Notes under the pieces: model-generated | What the model saw: the letters and a program-made list of their open reading frames with translations, nothing else | The model's database searches: none | Told to the model about the DNA's origin: nothing | Shown here: positions 1 through 5,061 of the stretch, piece after piece | Layout: the number at the start of each line of letters is the position of its first letter | Position numbering within the stretch: position 1 is the first letter of the stretch | NCBI GenBank assembly: GCA_013205415.1 | Contig: JABMMY010000130.1 | Coordinates: forward strand, 1-5,061 | From: Deltaproteobacteria bacterium | Lineage (GTDB): Bacteria; Bdellovibrionota; FAC87; UBA2466 | Length of the DNA stretch: 5,061 bases | Reading direction: 5' to 3' | Program-made: the position numbers and the translations under genes

Positions 1-36
1 ATAGTTTTAGGCATGCTAATATTATTTTAGATGTGC

Positions 37-43
37 AGGAGGT
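37..43 (+). promoter_or_regulatory. Strong Shine-Dalgarno site of the 64-residue protein
   Basis: The sequence AGGAGGT is a full-length match to the 16S rRNA anti-Shine-Dalgarno sequence and lies 5 bases before the ATG at 49. It fixes this ATG as the start of a very short gene that might otherwise be dismissed. The AT-rich stretch just upstream contains a -10-like TATTAT at 20-25, which would give a leader of under 20 bases, but any -35 box would fall outside the window, so no promoter is called. Confidence 0.75.
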
Positions 44-48
44 AACAG

Positions 49-243
49 ATGGCAGACGAAACCCCAAAACTCCCAACTAAAGAGGGATTGAAACGTATAC
101 AGGACTCGATTCAAAAACGCAGAGAAAAAATTCCTTCCGATAGGCTTGTGAAAAGTATTGACGAAATTACGCGCGAAAAATTTCCTGAGGTGCTTGAGAA
201 AGATATAGCTGCGAAAACTCCACAAAAAGACAGGAACCTTTAA
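49..243 (+). CDS. Small charged protein, possible antitoxin partner of the downstream PIN protein
   Basis: This 64-residue protein has 16 Lys/Arg and 13 Asp/Glu, no Cys or Trp, and should be largely helical; residues 11-28 and 31-53 read as two amphipathic helices separated by a Pro at 29. There is no signal peptide, no membrane segment, and no recognisable ribbon-helix-helix, AbrB or helix-turn-helix motif. It is certainly a plausible gene: it has a perfect ribosome binding site and ends only 4 bases before the next gene, so the two are almost surely co-transcribed, and the ribosome binding site of the next gene lies inside this one. A small charged protein encoded directly before a PIN nuclease is the usual place of an antitoxin, so that role is inferred from position only. 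I do not recognise the family. It could equally be a small accessory subunit of the PIN protein. Confidence 0.7.
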   Translation: MADETPKLPTKEGLKRIQDSIQKRREKIPSDRLVKSIDEITREKFPEVLEKDIAAKTPQKDRNL

Positions 244-247
244 TCCA

Positions 248-1033
248 ATGGGAAAGGTCATTCCATTTTCCCAAATTGACCTATATCTGAATTCAATTCA
301 TCCAAAGGCGCAGGGTTGTTTAGTGGACACAAACTTCCTCTTTGCTGCGATGTATAAGGGTGTTCATCTTTTTAGCGAGGACGCTGAGTTTTTATTCGAA
401 AAGTTGGCACTATATAATATCCCGGTCTATACAACCATAACCACTCGAAGCGAGCTACTCGATCTGGAACGCAGGATAATTATCACGGAAGCCCTAATGG
501 GAATGCTCGCCCCTCACTCCAAATGGCGAATATCGAATGAAGTCGCAAAAAAGCTTAAGGCGCATAAGACATGGATAGATCAAGAGGCAAATGCAGGGAG
601 ACTCCCCCTATTAACCGATTATCGAATCAAACAGACTAAGGAACTTTTTATTCCTGTTAGAGCTTCTGGTAAAAATGGCTGGCTTGAAATATGCGATGAG
701 GTTCTCGGGAATTTAAATGAACGCATGGCGTTCATCGAAAAAGGTCTTGGACTTAACTATCTTCGACTTCGCGGGGAGGATTCGGATGCCCGATTTTTAA
801 ACGAGCCACTGAGTTGGTCGAAAATGCACTCTTTACTCGGAAAAACCTGTCTTTCGTCATCTGATGCAATGTTATTGAACGTACTCAATCATTCGATCTT
901 CCCATTCATTGTTAGTGGGGATTACGATATCGCCTATGGGGTGCTTGCGGAGCCGAGTGAGAAAACAGCCATCATTCCCGATCAACTTTACAAAAATAAG
1001 GTGAAGAATCTGAACTTCGGTAAGAGCAGTTGA
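248..1033 (+). CDS. PIN-domain-like nuclease, large variant with an internal insert
   Basis: This 261-residue cytoplasmic protein carries the signature positions of a PIN-fold metal-dependent ribonuclease. Seen directly: VDTNF with Asp27 at the end of the first strand, Glu69 in TTRSEL, SSSDA with Asp206, and VSGDYD with Asp225 and Asp227. The spacings Asp27-Glu69 (42) and Asp206-Asp225 (19) are those of ordinary PIN domains. Glu69 to Asp206 is 137 residues, far longer than in the roughly 130-residue VapC toxins, so residues about 85-195 appear to be an added, mostly helical segment rich in Lys, Glu and Trp. PIN proteins cleave RNA (VapC: tRNA or rRNA) using Mg or Mn held by these acids; the target here is unknown. 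Start: ATG preceded by AGGAA at 232-236, inside the upstream gene, 11 bases away, which allows translational coupling. It may be the toxin of a two-gene toxin-antitoxin module or an RNA-processing or defence nuclease. The fold call is fairly sure, the role is not. Confidence 0.8.
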   Translation: MGKVIPFSQIDLYLNSIHPKAQGCLVDTNFLFAAMYKGVHLFSEDAEFLFEKLALYNIPVYTTITTRSELLDLERRIIITEALMGMLAPHSKWRISNEVAKKLKAHKTWIDQEANAGRLPLLTDYRIKQTKELFIPVRASGKNGWLEICDEVLGNLNERMAFIEKGLGLNYLRLRGEDSDARFLNEPLSWSKMHSLLGKTCLSSSDAMLLNVLNHSIFPFIVSGDYDIAYGVLAEPSEKTAIIPDQLYKNKVKNLNFGKSS

Positions 1034-1212
1034 AATGTGTCTGGAGCAAGTTTCTCCTTTCCCTAAGACCGCGTTATAATTTGGCTCGTTTGCAATTTCA
1101 GACACCTGTTCTGTATGAATCACCCTATTATTTATTAGATGATCACTTAAATAAATCGGGGCACCGTTTTCTAGCTACTGAACTACAAAAAGCATTGCTA
1201 GAAACAAAATGA
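1030..1212 (+). pseudogene. C-terminal remnant of an SGNH/GDSL-type hydrolase
   Basis: An open frame overlapping the end of the PIN gene encodes about 60 residues, of which the last 35 or so look like real protein: a segment with YYLLDDHLNKSGHRF followed by an amphipathic helix ending ELQKALLETK. This matches the final block of SGNH/GDSL hydrolases, where an Asp and His of the catalytic triad sit in a D-x-H-x-N...G-H context and are followed by a last helix. The nucleophile Ser block (GDS), the Gly block and the Asn block are all missing, and the frame has only a TTG overlapping the PIN stop codon with no ribosome binding site. I therefore read it as the tail of a gene whose 5' part has been lost or lies elsewhere. 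Where homology begins is uncertain, probably near 1090; the residues before it look random. A short expressed protein cannot be excluded but seems unlikely. Confidence 0.55.
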
Positions 1213-1237
1213 CGGGGGGCCACCAATTAAACCGTTT

Positions 1238-1254
1238 GAAAATTTTAAATTTTC
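1238..1254. repeat. Short AT-rich perfect inverted repeat
   Basis: GAAAATTT and AAATTTTC form a perfect 8-base inverted repeat around a single T. It lies in the 131-base gap between the hydrolase remnant and the DsbA-like gene, where both transcription units converge. With arms made almost only of A and T it would be a weak hairpin; it might be a protein-binding site or chance in AT-rich DNA. Confidence 0.4.
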
Positions 1255-1274
1255 AGGATCTTCAAATGAGGTTT

Positions 1275-1318
1275 GATAAGAAAATAAAAAAGCCTGCTTA
1301 CCTTTGAGTAAGCAGGCT
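1275..1318 (-). terminator. Intrinsic terminator of the lipB-dsbA-like unit
   Basis: An 11-base perfect inverted repeat, AGCCTGCTTAC at 1291-1301 and GTAAGCAGGCT at 1308-1318, encloses a 6-base loop. On the minus strand the stem is followed directly by TTTTTATTTTCTT (from + strand 1290 downward), a classic rho-independent terminator about 25 bases after the stop codon of the DsbA-like gene. On the plus strand the stem is followed by CTCTAATTTTT, a poorer U-tract, so it may also stop rightward transcription from the PIN region, less efficiently. Confidence 0.92.
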
Positions 1319-1343
1319 CTCTAATTTTTAAAAGATAGTTTTA

Positions 1344-2423
1344 CTAACCGTGTTTAGCGGCCTTATCAATTTTCTCTTTGAATTTTTCAAAGGGTTGAGC
1401 CCCCTGTAGAAGGACTCCATTGATTAGGAAAGATGGAGTTGCAGCAATTCCAAGTTTTTCAACCTCGGTGCGGCCTTTTTCTAGGTCTGCAACATACTTT
1501 TTGTTATCAAAGCAATCATTGAATTTTGTGAGATCAAGTCCTACATTTTTAGCGTAGTCTTTAAGATCTTTATCTTCGAGTTTTGTTTGATTTTCAAAAA
1601 GAGCATTGTGCATCTCCCAGAATTTACCCTGCTCATTCGCACAGCGTGCAGCTAAACTAGCCGGCATGGCGCGATTATGATTTGGAAGTGGCATATCTCT
1701 AAAAACAATTCGAACCTTATCCGGTCCAAATTCTTTTTTGATTCGATCAATAGTGGGAACCACTCTAGAGCAGAATGGGCACTGAAAATCGGAGAATTCT
1801 ACGACCGTGACGGGCGCTTTAGCATTTCCCCATGATGGAAAACCATCTGTGGCCACATTCATTTTAGGAGACTCAGGCTCCTTAACCAAAATCTTTACCT
1901 TTGCAGCTTCACGAAGTTGTGCAACGTAAACCTGTGTTTTTTCAAATTTTTGACGATATTTAAGATATTCACGAACATCCTCTTTTTTAATGCGAGGATC
2001 TTTGAGGTTTAATCCTTTAGAGGCTAAGAAAGTTTCAATCTCCTTCTCTGTAACTTCAACAGGCGCCCCACCTACCTTGCTATCAAGAAATTGGTCTATA
2101 GGAAGATTCGCTTTTTTTGCTTCAGCTTCTAAAATCTGTTTATCAACAAATTCATTGATAGCCGTTTCTTTAGTTCTGAAAGTTTCCTCTTCAAGATCAA
2201 ATAATCTAGTTTTAACCTGTCCAAAGACTTCAGAAGCTCGGATAGATTTACCGTTATATTGAGCAATTACAGGGTCGCCACCTGAAGAACCGATTCCTCC
2301 AGAGAAGGCCATTCCCGCTAAAATTCCGACGACAACTCCCACCACTACACACAACGCATAAATGGTGACATTGCCCCTGTTGTTTTTTTCTAGTGAATAT
2401 TCACTACCGTTTTTTATAAACAT
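1344..2423 (-). CDS. Membrane-anchored DsbA-family thiol oxidoreductase with SurA-like N-terminal region
   Basis: This 359-residue protein has a short cytoplasmic N-terminus, one membrane segment (about residues 20-40, VTIYALCVVVGVVVGILAG) and no lipobox, so it should be anchored in the inner membrane facing the periplasm. Residues about 52-178 resemble the helical N-terminal chaperone region of SurA/PpiD-type proteins (IAQYNGKSIRASEVF, then FVDKQILEAEAKK). Residues about 188-356 are a DsbA-like thioredoxin fold of the Thioredoxin_4 type: EFSDFQCPFC with redox cysteines Cys215 and Cys218, the cis-proline loop ATPSFLING with Pro330, and an extra pair, Cys261 and Cys304, common in this family as a structural disulfide. 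Family members oxidise or isomerise disulfides in exported proteins; which of these, and the substrate, cannot be read from sequence. No DsbB partner is in the window. The gene follows lipB by 38 bases without a terminator between, has its own good ribosome site, and ends in a strong terminator. Confidence 0.9.
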   Translation of the reverse strand: MFIKNGSEYSLEKNNRGNVTIYALCVVVGVVVGILAGMAFSGGIGSSGGDPVIAQYNGKSIRASEVFGQVKTRLFDLEEETFRTKETAINEFVDKQILEAEAKKANLPIDQFLDSKVGGAPVEVTEKEIETFLASKGLNLKDPRIKKEDVREYLKYRQKFEKTQVYVAQLREAAKVKILVKEPESPKMNVATDGFPSWGNAKAPVTVVEFSDFQCPFCSRVVPTIDRIKKEFGPDKVRIVFRDMPLPNHNRAMPASLAARCANEQGKFWEMHNALFENQTKLEDKDLKDYAKNVGLDLTKFNDCFDNKKYVADLEKGRTEVEKLGIAATPSFLINGVLLQGAQPFEKFKEKIDKAAKHG

Positions 2424-2428
2424 AAGAG

Positions 2429-2434
2429 TCTCCT
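2429..2434 (-). promoter_or_regulatory. Shine-Dalgarno site of the DsbA-like gene
   Basis: On the minus strand AGGAGA lies 5 bases before the ATG that starts the membrane-anchored DsbA-like protein. It supports that start, which places 19 mostly polar residues ahead of the membrane segment, and shows independent translation initiation within the leftward two-gene unit. Confidence 0.75.
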
Positions 2435-2461
2435 ATTAAGAAAAGGAATTAAAAACTAGCG

Positions 2462-3121
2462 TTAGAGTACCTGACTTAATCTCAAACTGAAATGGTTTTT
2501 TATGTGTAATGTCATGGTCTTTGCCACGTCGTTCCAAGAGGGTTTCGTTGATAAAGTGTCAAGCAAATGTGTGGTCACCCCTTGAAAAACACCACAGGGA
2601 GTGATCCCACTGAAAAAGTGAGATTGATCTTGGTAGTAAAGGGCTAAGCCATGGGAGGAGATAGATCTTTCAAAAGCTAGACCGAAAGAAACCAATTTTT
2701 TGTTTTCTCTATAAATGCCAAAGGGCTCTTTTGAAATTAAATCATCACAACCTAAAGCACTAAGAGCTTGATGAGTCCCCTCTCTAAAATCCTCTAAAAA
2801 TGCCCTAACAGATTTTGTAGAGTAGCCCCAACTAGGTAGATGGAGAATGGGATAGATTAAGAGTTGACCCGGACCATGATAGGTCCATTGGCCTCCTCGT
2901 GATACGGGCGCAATCTGGACTCTGTTTTCAGATAGTAATAGTTCAGACCACAAGAGATCTTTGGGATTAGAATTACGCCCAAAGGTAAAGGTAGGGGAGG
3001 GTTCCGACACCATGAGATAGGCCATGTGTTTATTCTCATGCACCTCGGTCATTAATTCTCGTTGTTTGGCCTCTAGATCATTCCACGAGATGTTTCTATT
3101 AATCAGAATTTCCCACTGCAT
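2462..3121 (-). CDS. lipB: Octanoyl-[acyl carrier protein]:protein N-octanoyltransferase LipB
   Basis: LipB transfers octanoate from acyl carrier protein to the lipoyl domains of enzymes such as pyruvate dehydrogenase E2 and glycine cleavage H protein, in the cytoplasm; LipA then adds sulfur. The 219-residue length is normal. Visible motifs, in order: FTFGRNSN (46-53) after the first strand, the family signature VSRGGQWTYHGPGQLLIYPI (73-92), KLVSFG with the catalytic Lys142, SSHGLAL (155-161) and ITPCG with the catalytic Cys176. These Lys and Cys numbers equal those of the structurally studied Mycobacterium tuberculosis enzyme. An oddity is HGLALYY: most LipB proteins have Asn after HGLAL, here a Tyr. 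The ATG at 3121 has only a weak GAG-type ribosome site, but no later Met keeps the N-terminal WNDLEAKQRELM helix. LipA and lipoate ligase are not in the window. The gene leads a leftward unit with the DsbA-like gene. Confidence 0.95.
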   Translation of the reverse strand: MQWEILINRNISWNDLEAKQRELMTEVHENKHMAYLMVSEPSPTFTFGRNSNPKDLLWSELLLSENRVQIAPVSRGGQWTYHGPGQLLIYPILHLPSWGYSTKSVRAFLEDFREGTHQALSALGCDDLISKEPFGIYRENKKLVSFGLAFERSISSHGLALYYQDQSHFFSGITPCGVFQGVTTHLLDTLSTKPSWNDVAKTMTLHIKNHFSLRLSQVL

Positions 3122-3140
3122 ATCTCAGCTATTAACACGG

Positions 3141-3160
3141 CTCTAGCTTCTGAGCTAGGG
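3141..3160. repeat. Inverted repeat in the divergent lipB-solA intergenic region
   Basis: CTAGCT (3143-3148) and AGCTAG (3153-3158) form a perfect 6-base inverted repeat around TCTG, extendable outward by a G-T wobble and a C-G pair to an 8-base stem. It sits between the two divergent start codons, 20 bases upstream of lipB and about 55 upstream of the solA-like ATG. It has no following T-tract, so it is not a terminator. It could be an operator shared by both directions or an RNA hairpin in a leader. No convincing -35/-10 pair could be placed for either gene in this short gap. Confidence 0.45.
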
Positions 3161-3197
3161 GGTGAAACTTTAAAAAAGTTGAATCTTTCAATTTCAC

Positions 3198-3214
3198 GAG
3201 CCAGAATCGGGCTC
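3198..3214 (+). repeat. Small inverted repeat abutting the start codon of the solA-like gene
   Basis: GAGCC (3198-3202) and GGCTC (3210-3214) are complementary across a 7-base loop, and the ATG at 3215 follows directly. In RNA this would be a short GC-rich hairpin occupying exactly the place where a ribosome binding site should be; no Shine-Dalgarno sequence is seen there. Either the hairpin modulates initiation at this ATG, or translation begins at the upstream in-frame TTG at 3179. The stem is only 5 pairs, so chance is possible. Confidence 0.35.
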
Positions 3215-4369
3215 ATGGCTAATCTGGACGTGATTGTTTTAGGGCTTGGCGGAATGGGGAGTAGTGCCGTTTACCATCTTGCCAAAAAAGGTGTGAAGGT
3301 TTTGGGGTTGGAGCAATTTACTGAGGCTCATTCCTTAGGAAGTTCCCATGGAAAAACTCGACTAATTCGTAAGGCCTATTTTGAACACCCAGATTATGTA
3401 CCTCTGCTACATCGAAGTTATGAATTATGGGAAGAGCTTGAAAAAGAATCGGCAGAAAAACTATTTCACCAAACGGGTTTAACAATTTTTGGTAGGCCAG
3501 AGAGCCCCATTTTAATGGGAATAAAAAACTCGCGTGATAAATTTCAGCTCACAGTCAATGAATTAAATTTAGAGCAATCTCAAGAATGGAATTCTTCCTT
3601 TAGGGTCCCAAATTCTTTCATAGGACTTCAGGAGCCAGGAGCAGGATTTTTAGAGGTTGAGAAATGTATTTCTGCACATTTGAAAGTCGCAACTCAAATG
3701 GGGGCTCAATTACGATTTGAAGAATCTTGTTTGTCCTGGGGAACCGAGGGTGAAAAGGTATGGGTTCAAACCAAAACAGAAAAAATAATGGCTAAAAAAC
3801 TTGTGATTACAACTGGCCCTTGGACCTCATTGCTTCTTAAGGATCTTAATTTGAAATTACAGGTTCATCGAGTGACCCAATTTTGGTTTCGCAAAAAAGA
3901 CAGGTCTCCCGTGAATCATATTAAGTCCTGTTTCGCCTTTGATATGCCCTATGGATTTGTTTATGGCTTTCCCCCCTATTCAGGGTCTCGTGATTTTAAA
4001 ATTGCGATTCATAAGCCAGGAGAAAAAATTAGGAATCTAGATAAAGTGGATAGAAAAATTAATCCGCAAGATGTGGCTGAACTCATTCCTTTTTTATCTG
4101 AAGTGATGCCAGAAATAGACCCTAATCCTACGGAGGGTTCCGTTTGTATGTATACGATGACCCCTGATGAGCATTTCTTAATAGACAGGCATCCCAATTT
4201 TAATCAGGTTTTTTTTGCTGGAGGTTTTTCAGGCCATGGATTTAAATTTTGCCCTATAGTGGGTCGTATTTTGAGTGAACTTGTCATTAATAATAGCTCT
4301 AAGGATCTGACCCGTTTTATTAAACTGCGTCCCGAGGTAATTTTGCCGCAGGCCCTAACACAAAACTAA
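3215..4369 (+). CDS. solA: Monomeric sarcosine oxidase / N-methyl amino acid oxidase family flavoenzyme (SolA-like)
   Basis: This cytoplasmic FAD enzyme family oxidises secondary amines such as sarcosine, N-methyltryptophan or pipecolate, giving an imine (then aldehyde plus amine) and hydrogen peroxide. From the ATG at 3215 it has 384 residues, close to the family's 370-390. An N-terminal dinucleotide fold is seen (DVIVLGLGGMGSS, glycines 10, 12, 15), then SSHGKTRLIR with His45, Thr48, Arg49 and Arg52, numbers equal to Bacillus sarcosine oxidase. Further on are YGFP with Tyr250, FKIAIH with Lys262 (oxygen activation in the family) and His266, and VCMYTMTPDEHF with Cys311, the covalent flavin attachment cysteine, and Tyr313. 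GGFSGHGFKF lies near the C-terminus. All catalytic residues are therefore present. The frame stays open to a TTG at 3179, but its 12 extra residues are unlike the family and AGGGGGT at 3157-3163 is about 15 bases from it, too far to be ideal. Substrate cannot be decided. It is separated from the next gene by 74 bases. Confidence 0.9.
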   Translation: MANLDVIVLGLGGMGSSAVYHLAKKGVKVLGLEQFTEAHSLGSSHGKTRLIRKAYFEHPDYVPLLHRSYELWEELEKESAEKLFHQTGLTIFGRPESPILMGIKNSRDKFQLTVNELNLEQSQEWNSSFRVPNSFIGLQEPGAGFLEVEKCISAHLKVATQMGAQLRFEESCLSWGTEGEKVWVQTKTEKIMAKKLVITTGPWTSLLLKDLNLKLQVHRVTQFWFRKKDRSPVNHIKSCFAFDMPYGFVYGFPPYSGSRDFKIAIHKPGEKIRNLDKVDRKINPQDVAELIPFLSEVMPEIDPNPTEGSVCMYTMTPDEHFLIDRHPNFNQVFFAGGFSGHGFKFCPIVGRILSELVINNSSKDLTRFIKLRPEVILPQALTQN

Positions 4370-4381
4370 CATAGATAGGGA

Positions 4382-4410
4382 TTGCAACATCTCATCTAAA
4401 ACTCTATAGG
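4382..4410 (+). promoter_or_regulatory. Candidate sigma-70-type promoter of the PhoU-like gene
   Basis: TTGCAA at 4382-4387 (4 of 6 matches to TTGACA) and TATAGG at 4405-4410 (4 of 6 matches to TATAAT) are spaced by exactly 17 bases, about 33 bases before the ATG. Both boxes are imperfect and the DNA is AT-rich, so this is a weak candidate. No terminator is seen after the solA-like gene, so read-through is also possible. No Pho-box-like direct repeat is evident. Confidence 0.3.
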
Positions 4411-4433
4411 ATGGACAGTCTATTAATAACCAC

Positions 4434-4439
4434 GGAGGT
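4434..4439 (+). promoter_or_regulatory. Shine-Dalgarno site of the PhoU-like gene
   Basis: GGAGGT lies 4 bases before the ATG at 4444 and is one of the strongest ribosome sites in the window, supporting this start, which also matches the usual beginning of the family (a short FLPKE-type stretch before the first helix). Confidence 0.8.
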
Positions 4440-4443
4440 TTAA

Positions 4444-5061
4444 ATGTTTGGTGGATTTCTTCCTAAAGAGGGTAAATTCTTTGATCTTTTTAAAGGTCTT
4501 TCAACGCACATTACCGAAGCGGCGATTGAATTCCGGGAGCTTTTAGCTCATTTAGATGAAAGCGAAAAACGTGTTCGAAATATTAAAGATATTGAACACA
4601 AAGGGGATGAAATTACCCATTCTACAATGGACCTTCTTCACGAAACTTTTATTACGCCTCTAGATCGCGAAGACATTCACAAGCTAGTGAGCACTTTGGA
4701 TGATGTTTTAGATTTTATTGATGCTGCCGCTCAGAGAATTTTTCTATACGAAATAAAACACATGCCGAATGAAGGAAGGGAATTGGCTGAGATTTGTGTG
4801 CAATCAGCACAAAAAGTTCAGGCCGCTGTCGGTGCCTTAGATAATTTAAAAAACCCAGAGGCGATTAAGAAAATTTGTGTAGAGATAAATCGTTTGGAAA
4901 ATGAAGCGGATCATATTTTGAGAGCTGCAGTTGCTAAGCTTTTTAGAGAAGAAAATGACATTAAGCAATTGATCAAACTCAAAGAGATTTATGAAATTTT
5001 AGAAACCGTAACCGATCTTTGTGAAGATGTGGCTAATATTATTGAGGGCATTGTCCTGGAA
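4444..5061 (+). CDS. DUF47/PhoU-like phosphate-transport accessory protein, 3' end cut by the window
   Basis: The frame is open from ATG to the last base (206 residues, no stop). Family members (PF01865, PhoU_div, also called Pit accessory protein) are about 205-220 residues, and the last visible residues, ANIIEGIVLE, match the family end, so only a few codons are missing. The protein is cytoplasmic and all-helical: two PhoU-like three-helix bundles. Acidic metal-cluster motifs are seen in each half: EHKGDE (Glu51, Asp55) with TPLDREDI (Asp74, Asp77) and DDVLDFID, and LENEADHI (Glu152, Asp156) with ETVTDLCEDVAN (Glu187, Asp191, Asp195). Relatives are commonly encoded directly before a Pit-family low-affinity phosphate permease and are thought to control it; such a gene is expected just past the window. 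It has its own strong ribosome site. It should not be called true PhoU of the Pst system, since no pst gene is near. Confidence 0.92.
   Translation, partial: MFGGFLPKEGKFFDLFKGLSTHITEAAIEFRELLAHLDESEKRVRNIKDIEHKGDEITHSTMDLLHETFITPLDREDIHKLVSTLDDVLDFIDAAAQRIFLYEIKHMPNEGRELAEICVQSAQKVQAAVGALDNLKNPEAIKKICVEINRLENEADHILRAAVAKLFREENDIKQLIKLKEIYEILETVTDLCEDVANIIEGIVLE

Noticed and set aside
22..261. Open frame of 79 codons on the minus strand opposite the small charged gene
   Set aside because: It lies fully antisense to a gene with a perfect ribosome site, has no ribosome site of its own, and its composition (Phe and Leu rich) is what the complement of Lys/Glu-rich codons gives.
1075..1080. Perfect TATAAT, a possible -10 box
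   Set aside because: No -35 box at 16-18 bases upstream, no extended TG, and no intact gene follows in the plus direction; likely chance in the remnant.
872..1123. Minus-strand frame of 83 codons across the end of the PIN gene
   Set aside because: Antisense to the conserved PIN motifs 3 and 4, no ribosome site and no recognisable protein character.
1990..2262. Plus-strand frame of 90 codons inside the DsbA-like gene
   Set aside because: It is the complement of the SurA-like region, rich in Ser and Leu as expected from antisense reading, with no initiation signal.
3162..3173. GTG after AGGGGG as an alternative start of the flavoenzyme
   Set aside because: The frame GTG AAA CTT hits TAA at once and is not in phase with the flavoenzyme.
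1..5061. CRISPR array, tRNA, rRNA, riboswitch, insertion sequence or integrase
   Set aside because: No regularly spaced repeats, no cloverleaf or conserved rRNA stretches, no terminal inverted repeats with a transposase frame were found on reading both strands.

Overview
The window is AT-rich, densely coding bacterial DNA carrying six protein-coding genes or gene remnants in two rightward blocks and one leftward block. Gene content (octanoyltransferase, a membrane-anchored DsbA-type thiol oxidoreductase with a SurA-like N-terminal part, a monomeric sarcosine-oxidase-like flavoenzyme and a PhoU-related phosphate-transport accessory protein) fits a Gram-negative chromosome. The style of the proteins suggests a Bdellovibrionota or delta-proteobacteria-like host, but this is an impression from protein character, not a proven assignment. 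No tRNA, rRNA, CRISPR array, transposase or integrase is visible.

Region 1 (about 1-1212, plus strand) looks accessory. A 64-residue, highly charged protein is followed after 4 bases by a 261-residue protein with the four acidic positions of a PIN-type nuclease. The arrangement resembles a type II toxin-antitoxin pair, but the PIN protein is about twice VapC length because of an insert of roughly 85 residues or more between its second and third acidic motifs, and the small partner matches no antitoxin family I recognise. Immediately after it lies what looks like only the C-terminal end of an SGNH/GDSL-type hydrolase (Asp-x-His block), suggesting that the two-gene cassette sits at the site of a broken hydrolase gene. 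This is the part of the window most worth following up.

Region 2 (about 1213-3121, minus strand) is a two-gene unit, lipB then a DsbA-like gene, read leftward and closed by a strong intrinsic terminator at 1291-1318. LipB supplies octanoyl groups for lipoate synthesis. The DsbA-like protein is anchored in the inner membrane with its CPFC thioredoxin domain outside the cytoplasm. No obvious biochemical link joins the two.

Region 3 (about 3122-5061, plus strand) starts from a short divergent intergenic stretch containing two small inverted repeats. It encodes a SolA-type N-methyl amino acid oxidase with every key active-site residue in place, then a DUF47/PhoU-like protein that runs off the window end a few residues short of its expected terminus. 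In most genomes this last gene is followed by a Pit-type phosphate permease, which would lie just outside the window.
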